Origin: Ensifer adhaerens
GTDB taxonomy: Bacteria; Pseudomonadota; Alphaproteobacteria; Rhizobiales; Rhizobiaceae
Assembly (NCBI RefSeq): GCF_020035535.1
Contig: NZ_CP083350.1
Span: 816,501-880,500, forward strand
Length of the DNA stretch: 64,000 bases
Reading direction: 5' to 3'
Shown here one piece after another: positions 41,261 to 50,855 of this stretch. Positions within the stretch are counted from its first letter, which is position 1; each line of letters starts with the position of its first letter. Both the position numbers and the translations under genes were made by a program. The notes beneath the pieces were generated by a model. That model did no database searches. It was given only the letters and a program-made list of their open reading frames with translations, and was not told where the DNA came from.

Positions 41261-42520
41261 CTACTCTCCAACGACGCGCAAGACAGGGGCCGGGCCGTTG
41301 CCGGAAAAGGCAAAGACCTCGATCGGCTCGCCTATCCCTCTGACGGGATAGGAGCCGAGATGCTCCATGCTGGATGCGCATCCGGCCATCTCCACGAAGG
41401 CCCGCGACAGAAGCACCGGTCGTTTCGTTTCCTTGGTCAGGCTCTCAAGCCGGGAGGCGATATTGACCGCGGGGCCGATCACCGTGAAGTCCAGCCGGCG
41501 GCGTGAGCCGATATTGCCGTACATCACGTCACCAACATGGACTCCGATCCCGTAACCAAAGGGCTCGCGGCCCTTTTCGAGGTTGTCCTTGTTGAGAAGA
41601 GCGATTGCCGCTTCCGCCTCGCGGATCGCCTGCAGCAGGTTTTCGGCGGCATTCGGGTTGCTGAGCGGAAAGATCGCCAGCAGGCCATCGCCCATGAATT
41701 TGAGGATCTCGCCGCCATGCCGCTCGATCGGTTCCGACATCGCGTCGAAATAGGCATTGAGCAGATCGATCACGTCGTCGCGCGGCCAAAGATCCGAGAG
41801 CTTGGTGAAGTTTCGCAGGTCGCAGATCAGAATAGCTGCGCCGACGGTAACGCCGCTGCCACGTGTCGTGGCGCCGGCAAGAATCTGTTCGCTGGCATGT
41901 GGGCCGACATAGGTTTCGAGCAGCGTCCGCACGAACCGGTTTTTCAACCGGATTTCGCTGACGAGGGCCAAAGCGGGTAGAAGATCCAAGAGAAAGGCGA
42001 CGTGCTCTTCCTCGAATCCGCCCTTTCGGTCGGTGGCGAAGGTGACGACATGGCGTTTGCCAAGCGTGTGTTCGAGCGGCCAGGCTATGTATTCGGTCAG
42101 GCCTTCGGCCTTCAGGTCGACATAGAGCGAGTTTTGGGAATGCTCGTCCGTCAGGGCCTCCAGGTTCGTGCGAACCTCCGCGCCGCCATTGTTGATTACA
42201 TAGAGCGGGCTATTGAGGTAGAGCGCGGTGTTCTGGGTGCCATAGTCGTAGAGGTCGATTTCACCCTCGGCCAAACCCTTGCGCCAGAGGATACGGGCGC
42301 CGAGCCACTGCGGATGATTGATCCGGAAATGCAACGTCGCACGCGCAACCGGGACGCCGGCTGCCTGCAGCCGCTCGCACATTTCAACGAGGATGTTGTC
42401 GATGAACCGCTCGTTACGCGTTTCGATGATCAGCCAGTCGAGCACGCTCCGGCGTCGAGCCGGCCAGTGTCCTTCCTCAAGCGAAGGCGAGGGGGCTTGC
42501 GAAGACATCTGCATTTGCAA
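41261..42520 (-). CDS. Class III adenylate/guanylate cyclase, same type as 20420-21640
   Basis: 419 residues (a start four codons in, at 42508, is also possible). The N-terminal ~200 residues match the same domain in the other cyclase (LVEMCERLQAAGVPVARATL, NSLYVDLKAEGLTEYIAWPL, FEEEHVAFLLDLLPALALVS). The catalytic domain has both metal aspartates (ICDLRNFTKLSD and LKFMGDGLLAIF), IGVHVGDVMYGNIGSRRRLD and FTVIGPAVNIASRLE with the transition-state Asn and Arg, so it should be active. It is transcribed leftward, convergent with the GntR gene. The N-terminal domain probably senses a signal. Together with two others, it makes three cyclases in 64 kb. Confidence 0.92.
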   Translation of the reverse strand: MQMQMSSQAPSPSLEEGHWPARRRSVLDWLIIETRNERFIDNILVEMCERLQAAGVPVARATLHFRINHPQWLGARILWRKGLAEGEIDLYDYGTQNTALYLNSPLYVINNGGAEVRTNLEALTDEHSQNSLYVDLKAEGLTEYIAWPLEHTLGKRHVVTFATDRKGGFEEEHVAFLLDLLPALALVSEIRLKNRFVRTLLETYVGPHASEQILAGATTRGSGVTVGAAILICDLRNFTKLSDLWPRDDVIDLLNAYFDAMSEPIERHGGEILKFMGDGLLAIFPLSNPNAAENLLQAIREAEAAIALLNKDNLEKGREPFGYGIGVHVGDVMYGNIGSRRRLDFTVIGPAVNIASRLESLTKETKRPVLLSRAFVEMAGCASSMEHLGSYPVRGIGEPIEVFAFSGNGPAPVLRVVGE

Positions 42521-42653
42521 TTCTCCATTCTGGTCGAACTCTCAGCCGTTCTTCCGGCGAACGTTCGCGATGTGTCGTTGCAAATGTGGAGCATCAGCGG
42601 CGCCTTGATAAGGGGGAAGCCGAAAGCTTTTGAGAAAACGGTCAGGTGGCAGG

Positions 42654-44123
42654 TTAAACGGATGCCGGTACCGATTGCTGCGCCGAGCGTCCGCCGTCAA
42701 GAAGTGGCAATTGCAACCGAACACGAGCACCCCGCCACGGGCCGGCAAGGATGTCGATCCGACCGCCGTGCAGGCGGGCGATCTCCCGTGCCAGGTTGAG
42801 CCCTAGACCGGCGCCGGTAGAGCGTGGACGCAAGCGATAGAAAGGCTCGAAAACGCGCTCGCGCTCCTCTGCAGGAATTCCGGGGCCTTCGTCCTGGATT
42901 TCGAGGCCGCGCTCGGCATTGACCAGCACGGTGATCGTGCCGGTGCCGCCGCCATGCTCGATGGCATTGCGCAGGAGATTGGCGACGGCCTGCTCGATCT
43001 GGCGTGGCCGCGCGTTGACGGGCACGTTCGGCACCGCGGTTTCGAAAGCAAGCTCGTAGCCGGCCTCGAACGCCAGCGGCGCAAAGTCAGCAGCGATGGT
43101 TCTTGCCATCGCAACGAGATCCACCACCTCTAGGGCGCCACCGGCGTGCTCGAGCACCTGCCGGTCGAGGAGTTGTTGGGCGAGATGCGAAAGACGCTCG
43201 ATATCCAGCCTCAAACGCGCACTTTCAGGGGCTTCCTGCAGAAGTTCGGCACGGGTTCTGAGGATCGCGATCGGGGTACGCAACTCGTGTGCAGCGTCGG
43301 TGAGAAATCGGTTGCGCTGGTCATACCCCTCGCCTAGCCGCGCCAGCGCCTTGTTGAAGGCCTGCACTAAAGGTGCGATCTCGGTCGGTACCTTTTCGGT
43401 TTCGAGTTGAACCGCGCGATTGTCGATGTCGATGCGGCCGGCCTGGTCGGCCGTCGAGATGAGGCTCGCCAGGGAGCGCCGAACGACGGCCGGCGCCGTG
43501 ACCAGCGTGGTTACGCCCATGACCAGAATGATCGGCAGCAGAAAGCAGAGGATGAGCAGCGCGATCATCGGCACCACCTCGGTCCATGCCGTCTTGCCGT
43601 CGAGGTCGCGCGCGACGTCGATGTTGATGCCGATCTGTACATCCAGCGGGCCATCGTCACGACGCGACGAAACGGTCGAGGTGATGATCTGAACCCGGCC
43701 GGCATCGGTGTCGACGTTCCGCAGGATGGCGTCCGGTAGTTTGCCACCGTCGTCGAACAGCAGTGAGGCTCCCTCTACGCGCTGGAGCAGATCGCCGCCT
43801 TTTTCCAAATAGGGGGCGGGAACATCTCCCTCTTGCAGGACCTGGCCTGCCATATCTCGGATGACGAACCACAGGTTGGGATAGGATTGCCGAAGATCGC
43901 CCAACTCTTCGGTTTTCCGCACCATCAGGGTGCCGTCCGCATCGCGCCCGACCGCACGGTAGAGAATATCCAAAGCTGCTTCGTTTTCGACGACGAGGCG
44001 CGGTTGGGCAATGAAGAGCGCAACGAAAAGCAGGCCGATGAAGACAAACAGGGTTGCCGCCTGAAGCAGGATGAGGCGGCGCACGAGCACCCATTGTAGC
44101 GAGCGGGGCCGAGCTTTCGTCAT
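42654..44123 (-). CDS. Sensor histidine kinase (HisKA, OmpR-partner type)
   Basis: 489 residues. An N-terminal membrane helix (ILLQAATLFVFIGLLFVALF) and a second at ~187-212 (VVPMIALLILCFLLPIILVM) bracket a periplasmic sensor domain of about 150 residues. HAMP-like and HisKA regions follow, with His279 in FLTDAAHELRTPIAIL. The ATPase domain has an N-box (VANLLRNAIEHGGGTGTITV), DEGPGIPAEERERVFEPFYR and the GAGLGLNLAREI motif. The start overlaps the stop of its response regulator by four bases. The pair resembles QseC/PmrB-type systems, but the stimulus is unknown. Part of a leftward operon; the cyclase gene lies 133 bp beyond. Confidence 0.93.
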   Translation of the reverse strand: MTKARPRSLQWVLVRRLILLQAATLFVFIGLLFVALFIAQPRLVVENEAALDILYRAVGRDADGTLMVRKTEELGDLRQSYPNLWFVIRDMAGQVLQEGDVPAPYLEKGGDLLQRVEGASLLFDDGGKLPDAILRNVDTDAGRVQIITSTVSSRRDDGPLDVQIGINIDVARDLDGKTAWTEVVPMIALLILCFLLPIILVMGVTTLVTAPAVVRRSLASLISTADQAGRIDIDNRAVQLETEKVPTEIAPLVQAFNKALARLGEGYDQRNRFLTDAAHELRTPIAILRTRAELLQEAPESARLRLDIERLSHLAQQLLDRQVLEHAGGALEVVDLVAMARTIAADFAPLAFEAGYELAFETAVPNVPVNARPRQIEQAVANLLRNAIEHGGGTGTITVLVNAERGLEIQDEGPGIPAEERERVFEPFYRLRPRSTGAGLGLNLAREIARLHGGRIDILAGPWRGARVRLQLPLLDGGRSAQQSVPASV

Positions 44124-44794
44124 GTCGTAGCGCGCAGGAGATAGCCGAGGTTGCGGATGGCTCTGATCTCGACGCCGGCACCGACGTCATCGAGCTTGCG
44201 GCGCAGGCGCGACAGATGCGAGTCGAGCGCATTGGACTCGATCTCGTCGTCCATGGCGTAGACCGATTCCTCTAAAGTCGCCCTGAGCACGGTTCGGCCG
44301 GGGCGACGCATCAAGGCTTCGAGCGCAAGGCGTTCTCTGCGCAGGAGATCGAGCGGCTTGTCATCCACTGCGGCTTCACGGTGGTGGAAGTCGTAGATAA
44401 GCCTTCCGACCTTGGTCTGCTCGGCTTTCAATGAGACCGGGCGGCGGGCGAGCGCCCGCAGCCGGGCCATCAGCTCTTCGACGGCAAACGGCTTGGACAG
44501 ATAGTCGTCGGCACCGGCATCGAGCCCGGCGACCCGGTCGTTGATCGACCCCAAGGCCGTCAGCATCAATATCGGTGCCCCGACCCCGAGACTGCGCAGT
44601 TTCGGTATGAGGTCAAGGCCCTCGCCATCCGGGACGCGGCGATCGAGCACGACGACGTCATAGGGCCAGAGTTCCGCGACGGCCTCGGCATCGGCCAGCG
44701 TCGAGACGTGGTCGACGATTACCTGGCGCCGCTCCAGCGCCGCCTTCAGGGCCGAGGCCATCTCCGGCTCGTCTTCCAGCAGCAGAATGCGCAT
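44120..44794 (-). CDS. OmpR/PhoB-family response regulator
   Basis: 224 residues. Receiver domain ~1-115: acidic pocket Glu7/Asp8/Glu9, phosphoacceptor Asp51 (DVVVLDRRVPDGEG), Thr/Ser in ILMLTALGSIND and Lys in DYLSKPFAVEE. The C-terminal winged helix (~125-222) reads VGRLIYDFHHREAAVDDKPL, LLRRERLALEALMRRPGRTV and DSHLSRLRRKLDDVGAGVEI with IRAIRNLGYLL. It is activated by the kinase encoded immediately downstream, with which it overlaps by ATGA. The AT-rich region before the start (44820-44860) probably carries the operon promoter. Targets unknown. Confidence 0.94.
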   Translation of the reverse strand: MRILLLEDEPEMASALKAALERRQVIVDHVSTLADAEAVAELWPYDVVVLDRRVPDGEGLDLIPKLRSLGVGAPILMLTALGSINDRVAGLDAGADDYLSKPFAVEELMARLRALARRPVSLKAEQTKVGRLIYDFHHREAAVDDKPLDLLRRERLALEALMRRPGRTVLRATLEESVYAMDDEIESNALDSHLSRLRRKLDDVGAGVEIRAIRNLGYLLRATT

Positions 44795-44893
44795 GCCAGT
44801 TCTCCCGATCGCTCGTATCTTTGAGCGGAATATATATATGAATTCAAACGGTTATGATAATTTCCATCCGCCCCGTGAGAGAGGCGGCAGCCA

Positions 44894-45274
44894 TCATTCA
44901 CATTCCAGCTTCGGCTGACGGAAGTTGGTGATGTACCAGCGGCCTTGCTGCATCCGGGCATAGAAGGTGTAGAAGCACTCCTGTTCCTCGACATAGCCCG
45001 GCGTCGTGTACTCCTCGTAGCGCATTCCGCGCCGAGTGTCTCTGATTTCACCGCTCGACGTGCCGGAGACGACATTCGTAGAGATCTTGCGCCATTGGTA
45101 GGCCCGCTCGTTCCAACTGAGATCAAGAATGTTGGTGGGCGGACCGTAATCGATGATGACGGATTCGACCGGTTGGCCGATATAGGTTTTCATCGCGTCG
45201 GAAGCGCAACCGGTCAGAAAAATGGTGGCGGCGACGAGGCATGCGAGGGCGCGGCGCCCCTTGCTGAAGAACAT
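44894..45274 (-). CDS. Putative lipoprotein, 126 aa
   Basis: 126 residues from ATG 45274, chosen because it places a lipoprotein signal peptide at the N terminus (MFFSKGRRALACLVAATIFL then TGCAS; lipobox LTGC). A longer start at 45358 would bury that signal. The mature part (YIGQPVESVIIDYGPPTNIL, DLSWNERAYQWRK, FYTFYARMQQGRWYITNFRQ, PKLECE) has two cysteines besides the lipidated one. It recalls small envelope lipoproteins of the type with G-x-P near a conserved W, but the function is unknown. It lies upstream of the two-component genes on the same strand, 99 bp away. Confidence 0.72.
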   Translation of the reverse strand: MFFSKGRRALACLVAATIFLTGCASDAMKTYIGQPVESVIIDYGPPTNILDLSWNERAYQWRKISTNVVSGTSSGEIRDTRRGMRYEEYTTPGYVEEQECFYTFYARMQQGRWYITNFRQPKLECE

Positions 45275-45494
45275 GACGGATCCCGGTTTTCCGCGGCCCC
45301 GAGCGTCCTTGCGGAAGCGCAAAAGCCTGCAGTCGTTCAATGAGCTGCCGCTCCTCATGATCGATCGTGAGACCAGAGTGGTGCAGCGAGATACCGGTTG
45401 CTAAGGCTGCAAGATTACAGGGACATTGCGAGGGCGCGGCGCTGACCGCCGGACGCGAATTCACAGACGGATCAGGACAATAAAGGCATCTGCA

Positions 45495-45740
45495 TTGGAC
45501 GAAGATTTGCAGAACGACCACGACAAGCGTGGCTCATACAAAACGATCCTGAGAGTTCTGTGTTACGCTTTCGTCGAAATTCGAGCGACTGATAACCTGT
45601 TGAAGGCCCAGTTCCTTGCGGACGTCTTTCACAACGCCGCGGCCGGTATCGCCGTTGGGAGCACCGCCGACGCTATCGAAGCGGAAGTCTACAGCAGAGC
45701 GGACAGGCTCCTGCAGGCCCCAAATCGAGGCAATATTTGA
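45495..45740 (+). CDS. Small hypothetical protein, about 81 aa
   Basis: From a TTG at 45495 the frame gives LDEDLQNDHDKRGSYKTILR, VLCYAFVEIRATDNLLKAQF and LADVFHNAAAGIAVGSTADA, then a helical tail. The sequence is regular and helical and recalls short rhizobial hypothetical proteins with an IR-A/G-T-x-N-L motif and a LADIFHN motif. The start is uncertain; upstream codons to 45426 are Arg-rich and unlikely. It stands alone between the lipoprotein and a leftward hypothetical gene. Function unknown. Confidence 0.5.
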   Translation: MDEDLQNDHDKRGSYKTILRVLCYAFVEIRATDNLLKAQFLADVFHNAAAGIAVGSTADAIEAEVYSRADRLLQAPNRGNI

Positions 45741-45825
45741 ATCCGTCAGGAAAAACGCTGCGCGATCGAAGTTGTGAGCGGCGGGGCCCGAAAACGATGC
45801 GTCGTGATCCTCAGGCGATCAGCCG

Positions 45826-46137
45826 TCAGGCAGCGCGGTTCGCTTTGTTCCGCGACGCACCTTCTTTGGCATCGGCCGCATAGACCAGACCTGGCAATAC
45901 GATCCATTCGCCGGCGCGGAGCGCCAGCACGTCAAATCCGCCGCCAGGCAGGCGCGGTGCTACGCCGACGAAACGGTAGCGCAGGCCGTCGCGGTCGGAC
46001 ACAGACTCGCGGATGGGTCGGCCGGCGAGATATCCGATGACAGCCCCTTCGAATTCGATATCCGCCAGCATGAAATATTCGGTCGGCAGGCGGCGGCTCG
46101 CTTTGGCGGTGAGTTTGAACCCGTTCCTGAATTTCAT
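45826..46137 (-). CDS. Hypothetical protein, 103 aa
   Basis: 103 residues from ATG 46137 (MKFRNGFKLTAKASRRLPTE). The middle reads as a compact beta-rich domain (FMLADIEFEGAVIGYLAGRP, GLRYRFVGVAPRLPGGGFDV, LALRAGEWIVLPGLVY), followed by a basic tail. An ATG at 46230 would add 31 basic residues without support. No known family is recognised. It is isolated: 560 bp without a clear gene lie upstream, and the next rightward gene begins at 46698. Confidence 0.55.
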   Translation of the reverse strand: MKFRNGFKLTAKASRRLPTEYFMLADIEFEGAVIGYLAGRPIRESVSDRDGLRYRFVGVAPRLPGGGFDVLALRAGEWIVLPGLVYAADAKEGASRNKANRAA

Positions 46138-46697
46138 TGTCTCGCTCGTTATAAGACGTTTCCGGAACCGGGGAGGGCCGGTACCGAGGCTTCTATGCCG
46201 TTGCTTGGTCGTTGCCTGCAGACGCATCACGGATCGTCGTCCACCGGCCGCAGTCAGATCGCGCTCTGTGATGCTGGTGCGTGCCGCAGTTGGGCGATGT
46301 TCCCGGCGGCACGGCGCGTCTCAAGCCATCGAAAAACGGCGCTAAGAAGGCGGAGCCATCGGGGACCAATGCGGCATTTGCGCCGGTTGCTGTTAGCGCG
46401 AACCAAGATAGGAAATCGCATGGGAAGTTGGGACCTGCGCATAGGGAACCCATAAAGACCGAAACTAGCGGGTTCAGACAGCGCCTCCAGCGTGCAGGCG
46501 GAAGTCGCATCTCGGATCGGCCGCATCAAAAAATCTTGCCGGCACAGATATATCGCTTCCTTCGGCCATATTCTCGACACCGAGATTGTTGACCTCTCCG
46601 GCAGGCTGGGACCACCCGGCGCTCTTCGAGCGCCCGCTCTTGCTTTCTTCGGGGGAGGCGAGGGCGGGCGTTTTGCGCCTATTGAAAGATCATCCAC
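46138..46697. other. Intergenic region without recognised gene
   Basis: 560 bases between the 103-aa hypothetical gene (leftward) and the hydrolase-like gene (rightward). Frames on both strands are short or low in protein character. I see no repeat, RNA gene or strong hairpin. The right end should contain the promoter for the hydrolase-like gene. Confidence 0.4.
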
Positions 46698-47846
46698 TTG
46701 TCATTCGACAAACCTTCCGGGCACGTCACGAGACGAATTGTGCTGCACTTTCCGGGCTTTGAGCCTCTGGATGCCGTCAAGCACCAGGCACGCTACAAAC
46801 GATCGGCGGAAAAGACCGCCAAGCTTTACGACTTCGAGGTCGAGGTGGGGCCGGTACAGATCGAGGGGCCCAGCCGCTACTTCGACGTGGACAGTCAAGG
46901 CGTCGATTGGCGAACGATGACCCGCGTCTACGTCTTCGATCACAATGAAATCGTGAGAAGGCTGAACGGCCGGTCGACGTTGCACAGAATGGCAGCGGGC
47001 TACCTGAACGCCGCGCGCGTGGTCTGGGAAGGCGGTGCCTTGTCCTACTTCCGGCATGCGTGGCGCTTCGGGTTGTTCTTCCTCTTCCCGTTCCTGCTCA
47101 TCGCGATCGGGATGGGGCTGAGCCTGCTGATCGCCACCGCTCCCTACTGGCTTGGGCTGGATCCTCCAGTTCTAGCCCTGAGCGCAATCGTTGCTTATGT
47201 CGCCTTCTTCAAGCTCTTTCTCCCCTGGACCGAGAGATGGCATGCCCTACATCTCTTTTCCGACTGGGAACTGGCCGTTGCTGTTGCCAGATTCGAAAAA
47301 CAGTATTTGAAACAATGGGTTGAAGAGGGCTTGGCATCCGCGCGGGCAGCCCTCAGCGAGCCGGCTGACGAATATGTCATCACCTCCCACAGTATGGGCG
47401 CCAGCGTTGCCACACAGGTCATCGGCGCCTTGGTGGAAAGGGAACCGGATTTGTTCGAGCGGAAACGGATCATCTTCGTCACCCTCGGCGGCGCGATCCT
47501 GCAATGTGCGCTGTTGCGCAATGCCGAGGTTCTTCGGACCCGCGTCGGCGCCATTGCCCGTGTGAAGGAAATCTTCTGGTTCGACGTCCAATGCCTGACG
47601 GATGCGATCAATTTCTACCGATGCCGGGTCGTCGCACTCGCCGGATACCCTGATGCGCCGCAGCCGCCGATCGTCTTCATACGGCTCAGGCACATGCTTT
47701 CGCCGGAACGCTATCGCAGGATCAAGCGCGATTTCCTTCGGGTTCATCGGCAATATGTGCTCGATGCCGACGTTCGCGCGCCTTTCGATTTTACGATGAT
47801 GACGGCCGGACCTTTCTCGGCCGCCTCATTCGCCAATCCAAGCTGA
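46698..47846 (+). CDS. Membrane-anchored alpha/beta-hydrolase-like protein
   Basis: 382 residues from a TTG start at 46698; another start cannot be excluded. The N-terminal part (RRIVLHFPGFEPLDAVKHQA, RYKRSAEKTAKLYDFEVEVG) begins like an alpha/beta hydrolase strand with a loop. Two membrane helices (~118-142 and ~150-172: LFFLFPFLLIAIGMGLSLLI and PPVLALSAIVAYVAFFKLFL) follow. A nucleophile-elbow motif, S-H-S-M-G, occurs at ~237 (YVITSHSMGASVATQVIGAL). Later segments (IFVTLGGAILQCALLRNAEV) fit the fold. It may be a lipase or esterase at the inner membrane. The stop is only seven bases from the end of the convergent ABC operon. Confidence 0.65.
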   Translation: MSFDKPSGHVTRRIVLHFPGFEPLDAVKHQARYKRSAEKTAKLYDFEVEVGPVQIEGPSRYFDVDSQGVDWRTMTRVYVFDHNEIVRRLNGRSTLHRMAAGYLNAARVVWEGGALSYFRHAWRFGLFFLFPFLLIAIGMGLSLLIATAPYWLGLDPPVLALSAIVAYVAFFKLFLPWTERWHALHLFSDWELAVAVARFEKQYLKQWVEEGLASARAALSEPADEYVITSHSMGASVATQVIGALVEREPDLFERKRIIFVTLGGAILQCALLRNAEVLRTRVGAIARVKEIFWFDVQCLTDAINFYRCRVVALAGYPDAPQPPIVFIRLRHMLSPERYRRIKRDFLRVHRQYVLDADVRAPFDFTMMTAGPFSAASFANPS

Positions 47847-47853
47847 AACCGGC

Positions 47854-48936
47854 TCAGGATTTCAGCAGGGAGATGCCGCTTTCGCGGTCAAACAGATGCA
47901 GGCTCTCCGGTTCGATCGAGAAGGACACGGCATCGCCGGGTTTCGGGCTCCCGCCCGCCTTGACCAGAGCGCCGATTTCCTTGCCGGCGAAAAGGAACGT
48001 CACCAGCGCGTCGTTGCCGTGAAACTCGACGAGATCGGCAATGCCCGACATGTGACTGGAGCCCGCATCCGCGATCTTGAGATCGGCGGGGCGGATACCG
48101 AGCACCAGTTGCTGGCCATGGCGCAGCGCGAATTTTTCATCCGAGACCACGAAGTTGCCGCCGGCGCTGCGCAGTAACCAGCCGCCTTCGGTCTTCTCGG
48201 CCGTGACGTCGATGAAGTTCATGTTGGGCGTGCCGATGAAACCGGCAACGAACAGGGTGCGGGGCCGCTCGTAGATTTCTGCGGGCGTGCCGACCTGTTC
48301 GATCGCCCCGCCCTTCATCAAGACGATCCTGTCGGCGAGCGTCATCGCCTCCAACTGATCGTGCGTCACATAGATCGTCGTGGTCTTCAGCTTCTGGTGC
48401 AGCCGCGCGATCTCGACACGCATGTGATTGCGCAGCTTGGCATCGAGATTGGACAGCGGCTCGTCAAAGAGGAAGACGCGCGGCGTCTTGATCATCGCGC
48501 GGGCGATCGCGACGCGCTGCTGCTGGCCGCCGGACAATTCGGTCGGCTTGCGGGCGAGATAGGGCTCGAGGCCGAGCGTTGCCGAAACAGTGCGGATCCG
48601 GGTGTCGATCTCCGCCTTTGAGACTTTCATGCGCTTCAGCCCGAAGGCGATGTTGTCGTAGATCGTCATGTGCGGGTAGAGCGCATAGTTCTGGAAGACC
48701 ATGGCGACGCCGCGGTCGCGCGGCGGCAGGTCGTTCACTGTCCGGCCACCGATCGAGACAGTGCCGCCGGAGATGTCCTCAAGACCGGCAATCATGCGCA
48801 GAAGCGTAGACTTGCCGCAGCCGGATGGGCCGAGAAACACGATGAATTCGTGATCGGCGACATCGAGGTTGAAATCCCTGATGACATCAACGGCACCGTA
48901 TTGCTTGTCGACGTTGGAACAGACGATGTTCGCCAT
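47854..48936 (-). CDS. Sugar/polyol ABC importer ATPase (UgpC/MalK/SmoK type)
   Basis: 360 residues. Walker [10 protein letters not shown] (36-44), Q-loop ([20 protein letters not shown]), signature [17 protein letters not shown], Walker [17 protein letters not shown] and switch His in [17 protein letters not shown]-terminal TOBE/OB region (~240-360) is typical of carbohydrate importers ([36 protein letters not shown]). It powers the permease pair encoded upstream in the same leftward operon. It starts 3 bp after the dehydrogenase stop, so the two are tightly coupled. Last gene of the operon. Confidence 0.95.
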   Translation of the reverse strand: MANIVCSNVDKQYGAVDVIRDFNLDVADHEFIVFLGPSGCGKSTLLRMIAGLEDISGGTVSIGGRTVNDLPPRDRGVAMVFQNYALYPHMTIYDNIAFGLKRMKVSKAEIDTRIRTVSATLGLEPYLARKPTELSGGQQQRVAIARAMIKTPRVFLFDEPLSNLDAKLRNHMRVEIARLHQKLKTTTIYVTHDQLEAMTLADRIVLMKGGAIEQVGTPAEIYERPRTLFVAGFIGTPNMNFIDVTAEKTEGGWLLRSAGGNFVVSDEKFALRHGQQLVLGIRPADLKIADAGSSHMSGIADLVEFHGNDALVTFLFAGKEIGALVKAGGSPKPGDAVSFSIEPESLHLFDRESGISLLKS

Positions 48937-48939
48937 GGC

Positions 48940-49986
48940 TCAATCCTTCCCACTGTCCATGCGGATCTGCAGCTTGATGTCGGTCGGCCGCGCGGAAGCA
49001 GCACGTTCGAAAGCCCGAATGCTGTCTTCGAACCGGAACGTGTCGGTGATCAGCGGCTTCAGGTCGACCTTGCCCGACGCGATCAACTGCAGCGCACGAT
49101 CGAAGATGTTGGCGTATCGGAACACTGTTTCGATGCGGATCTCCTTTGAGATCGCGCCCGGTACGTCGAACTGGACGGCCTCGATCGGCAGACCGACCAG
49201 CACGATGGCACCGCCCGGGCGAACGAGATCGAAGATACCGAAGAACGCCTTGGCACTGCCGCTTGCCTCGAAGACGACATCGGCGCCCCAGCCGTCGGTT
49301 TCAGTGGCAATCACATCGGCAAAGGAGCGCTCGGCGATGTTGACCGGGGTGATGCCCGGATATTGCGCGGCGATCGCCAGTTTCTCGGCGCTGAAATCGG
49401 AGATGAAGACGCGGCTGCAGCCGCCGGCAAGGGCTGCAAGCGCCACCATGATGCCGATTGGCCCGCAGCCGATCACCGCGGCGACATCGCCGGGTGCGAT
49501 CCGGGCGCGGGCGGCGGCCTGCATGCCGATCGCGAAGGGTTCGACCATGGCGCCTTCGGCAAAGGAGACGTTGTCCGGAAGCTTGTAGGTGAAGGCGGCC
49601 GGATGGATGGCGAAGGGCGCCAGCACCCCGTGTACTGGCGGCGTCGCCCAGAAGCGCACCTTGGGATCGACATTGTAGATGCCGAGCTTGGAGGCGCGGG
49701 ACGAAAGATCGGGAACTCCCGGTTCCATGCAGACGCGGTCACCAACGTCGAGCGTTTTGACATTGCTGCCGAGCGCGACCACGGTGCCGGCGGCTTCGTG
49801 GCCGAGCACCATCGGCTCGCGCACCACATAGGGGCCGATGGCGCCATGGGTGTAATAATGCACGTCGCTGCCGCAGACGCCGACCGTGTGGATGGCGATC
49901 TTGACGTCATCGGGGCCGAGTTCCAGCGGAAGATCGATCTCGCGGAGCGAGAGCACGCCTTTTTGCTCGAGGACCAACGCTTGCAT
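48940..49986 (-). CDS. Zinc-dependent polyol dehydrogenase (MDR family, xylitol/sorbitol type)
   Basis: 348 residues from ATG 49986 ([20 protein letters not shown]); the 17 codons upstream are Lys/Thr-rich and unlikely. Catalytic zinc ligands are visible at Cys38 ([13 protein letters not shown]) and His63/Glu64 ([11 protein letters not shown]). The [10 protein letters not shown] motif with a region lacking the four-cysteine structural zinc lobe ([20 protein letters not shown]) is characteristic of sorbitol/xylitol dehydrogenases. The NAD(P) site is [19 protein letters not shown]. The enzyme oxidises a polyol to a ketose. It is embedded in a polyol-type ABC transporter operon, which supports this substrate class. 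Confidence 0.9.
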   Translation of the reverse strand: MQALVLEQKGVLSLREIDLPLELGPDDVKIAIHTVGVCGSDVHYYTHGAIGPYVVREPMVLGHEAAGTVVALGSNVKTLDVGDRVCMEPGVPDLSSRASKLGIYNVDPKVRFWATPPVHGVLAPFAIHPAAFTYKLPDNVSFAEGAMVEPFAIGMQAAARARIAPGDVAAVIGCGPIGIMVALAALAGGCSRVFISDFSAEKLAIAAQYPGITPVNIAERSFADVIATETDGWGADVVFEASGSAKAFFGIFDLVRPGGAIVLVGLPIEAVQFDVPGAISKEIRIETVFRYANIFDRALQLIASGKVDLKPLITDTFRFEDSIRAFERAASARPTDIKLQIRMDSGKD

Positions 49987-50033
49987 GAAGGATTTCCTTG
50001 TTTTCAGTGTCTTGGTTTTCGCAGTCTTGGTGT

Positions 50034-50855
50034 TCATTGGGTCTTGCGCTTGAAGGCGCTGTTGAGCATGCCGCTTAGAACCCCGATGAAGAGCAGCGGA
50101 GGGATGGAGAGCAGCACGACGGACGCGTTGAGGATGCCCCAGGGCACATCGCGGCCGAGCTGCGTCAGCTCCGAGGCGACGATCGGCAATGTCTTCGCGT
50201 CCGACGTCGTCAGCATCAGCGCGATCAGGAACTCGTTCCAGACGAGCACGAAGGCAAAGGCGACGGCGCCGATGAGCGACCGCAGTGCTATGGGCAGAGC
50301 GATGAGGAAGAAGATCGCGTAGGGGCCATAGCCATCGACGCGGGCGGCCTCCTCGACTTCCTTCGGCACCCGGGCGAAGGCCGGGACGCTCAGCCAGATG
50401 ACGGTCGCGAGCGTCAGCAGCGAATAGGTGACGATCATCGACAGGCGGGTGTCATAGAGGCCGAAATCGAGCCAGATCACCATCAGCGGAATGGCGATCG
50501 CCACAGGCGGCAGGAAGCGCAGCGACAGAACGAAGAACTGGATGTCGCGCGACCAGCGGTTGGGATAGCGCGCGATGGCATAGGCGGCGGGCAGGCCAAA
50601 GGTGGCACCGATCAGCACCGAGGCGCCCGAAATCAGCAGCGAATTGACGAGACCGGCAAAGACGCTTTCGCGACCGAGCACATAGGCGAAGTTGTCGAAT
50701 GTCGGCTCGAAGAAGAAAAGCGGTGTCGGCGTCACGATGTCGACGCGGTTCTTGAAGGCGTTGAGCGCGGTCCAGAACATCGGAAACACGGCCGAGAAGG
50801 CGGCGGCGGCAAGGATCAATCGGCCAAAGAGGCGGCCAAGGGCGTGGGCGGTCAT
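50034..50855 (-). CDS. Sugar/polyol ABC importer permease (MalG type)
   Basis: 273 residues from ATG 50855, which overlaps the stop of the other permease (TGATG). Six membrane segments are expected; the ATPase-contact EAA loop is [20 protein letters not shown] with PIAL. The N terminus ([39 protein letters not shown]) is typical of MalG-like subunits. A much longer upstream reading frame overlaps the partner permease and is rejected. It forms the channel with the MalF-type subunit and docks the ATPase encoded two genes later. Part of the leftward polyol operon. Confidence 0.94.
   Translation of the reverse strand: MTAHALGRLFGRLILAAAAFSAVFPMFWTALNAFKNRVDIVTPTPLFFFEPTFDNFAYVLGRESVFAGLVNSLLISGASVLIGATFGLPAAYAIARYPNRWSRDIQFFVLSLRFLPPVAIAIPLMVIWLDFGLYDTRLSMIVTYSLLTLATVIWLSVPAFARVPKEVEEAARVDGYGPYAIFFLIALPIALRSLIGAVAFAFVLVWNEFLIALMLTTSDAKTLPIVASELTQLGRDVPWGILNASVVLLSIPPLLFIGVLSGMLNSAFKRKTQ

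Noticed and set aside
45774..46040. Rightward frame opposite the 103-aa hypothetical gene
   Set aside because: Arg-rich antisense translation without a ribosome site; the opposite strand has a more protein-like sequence.
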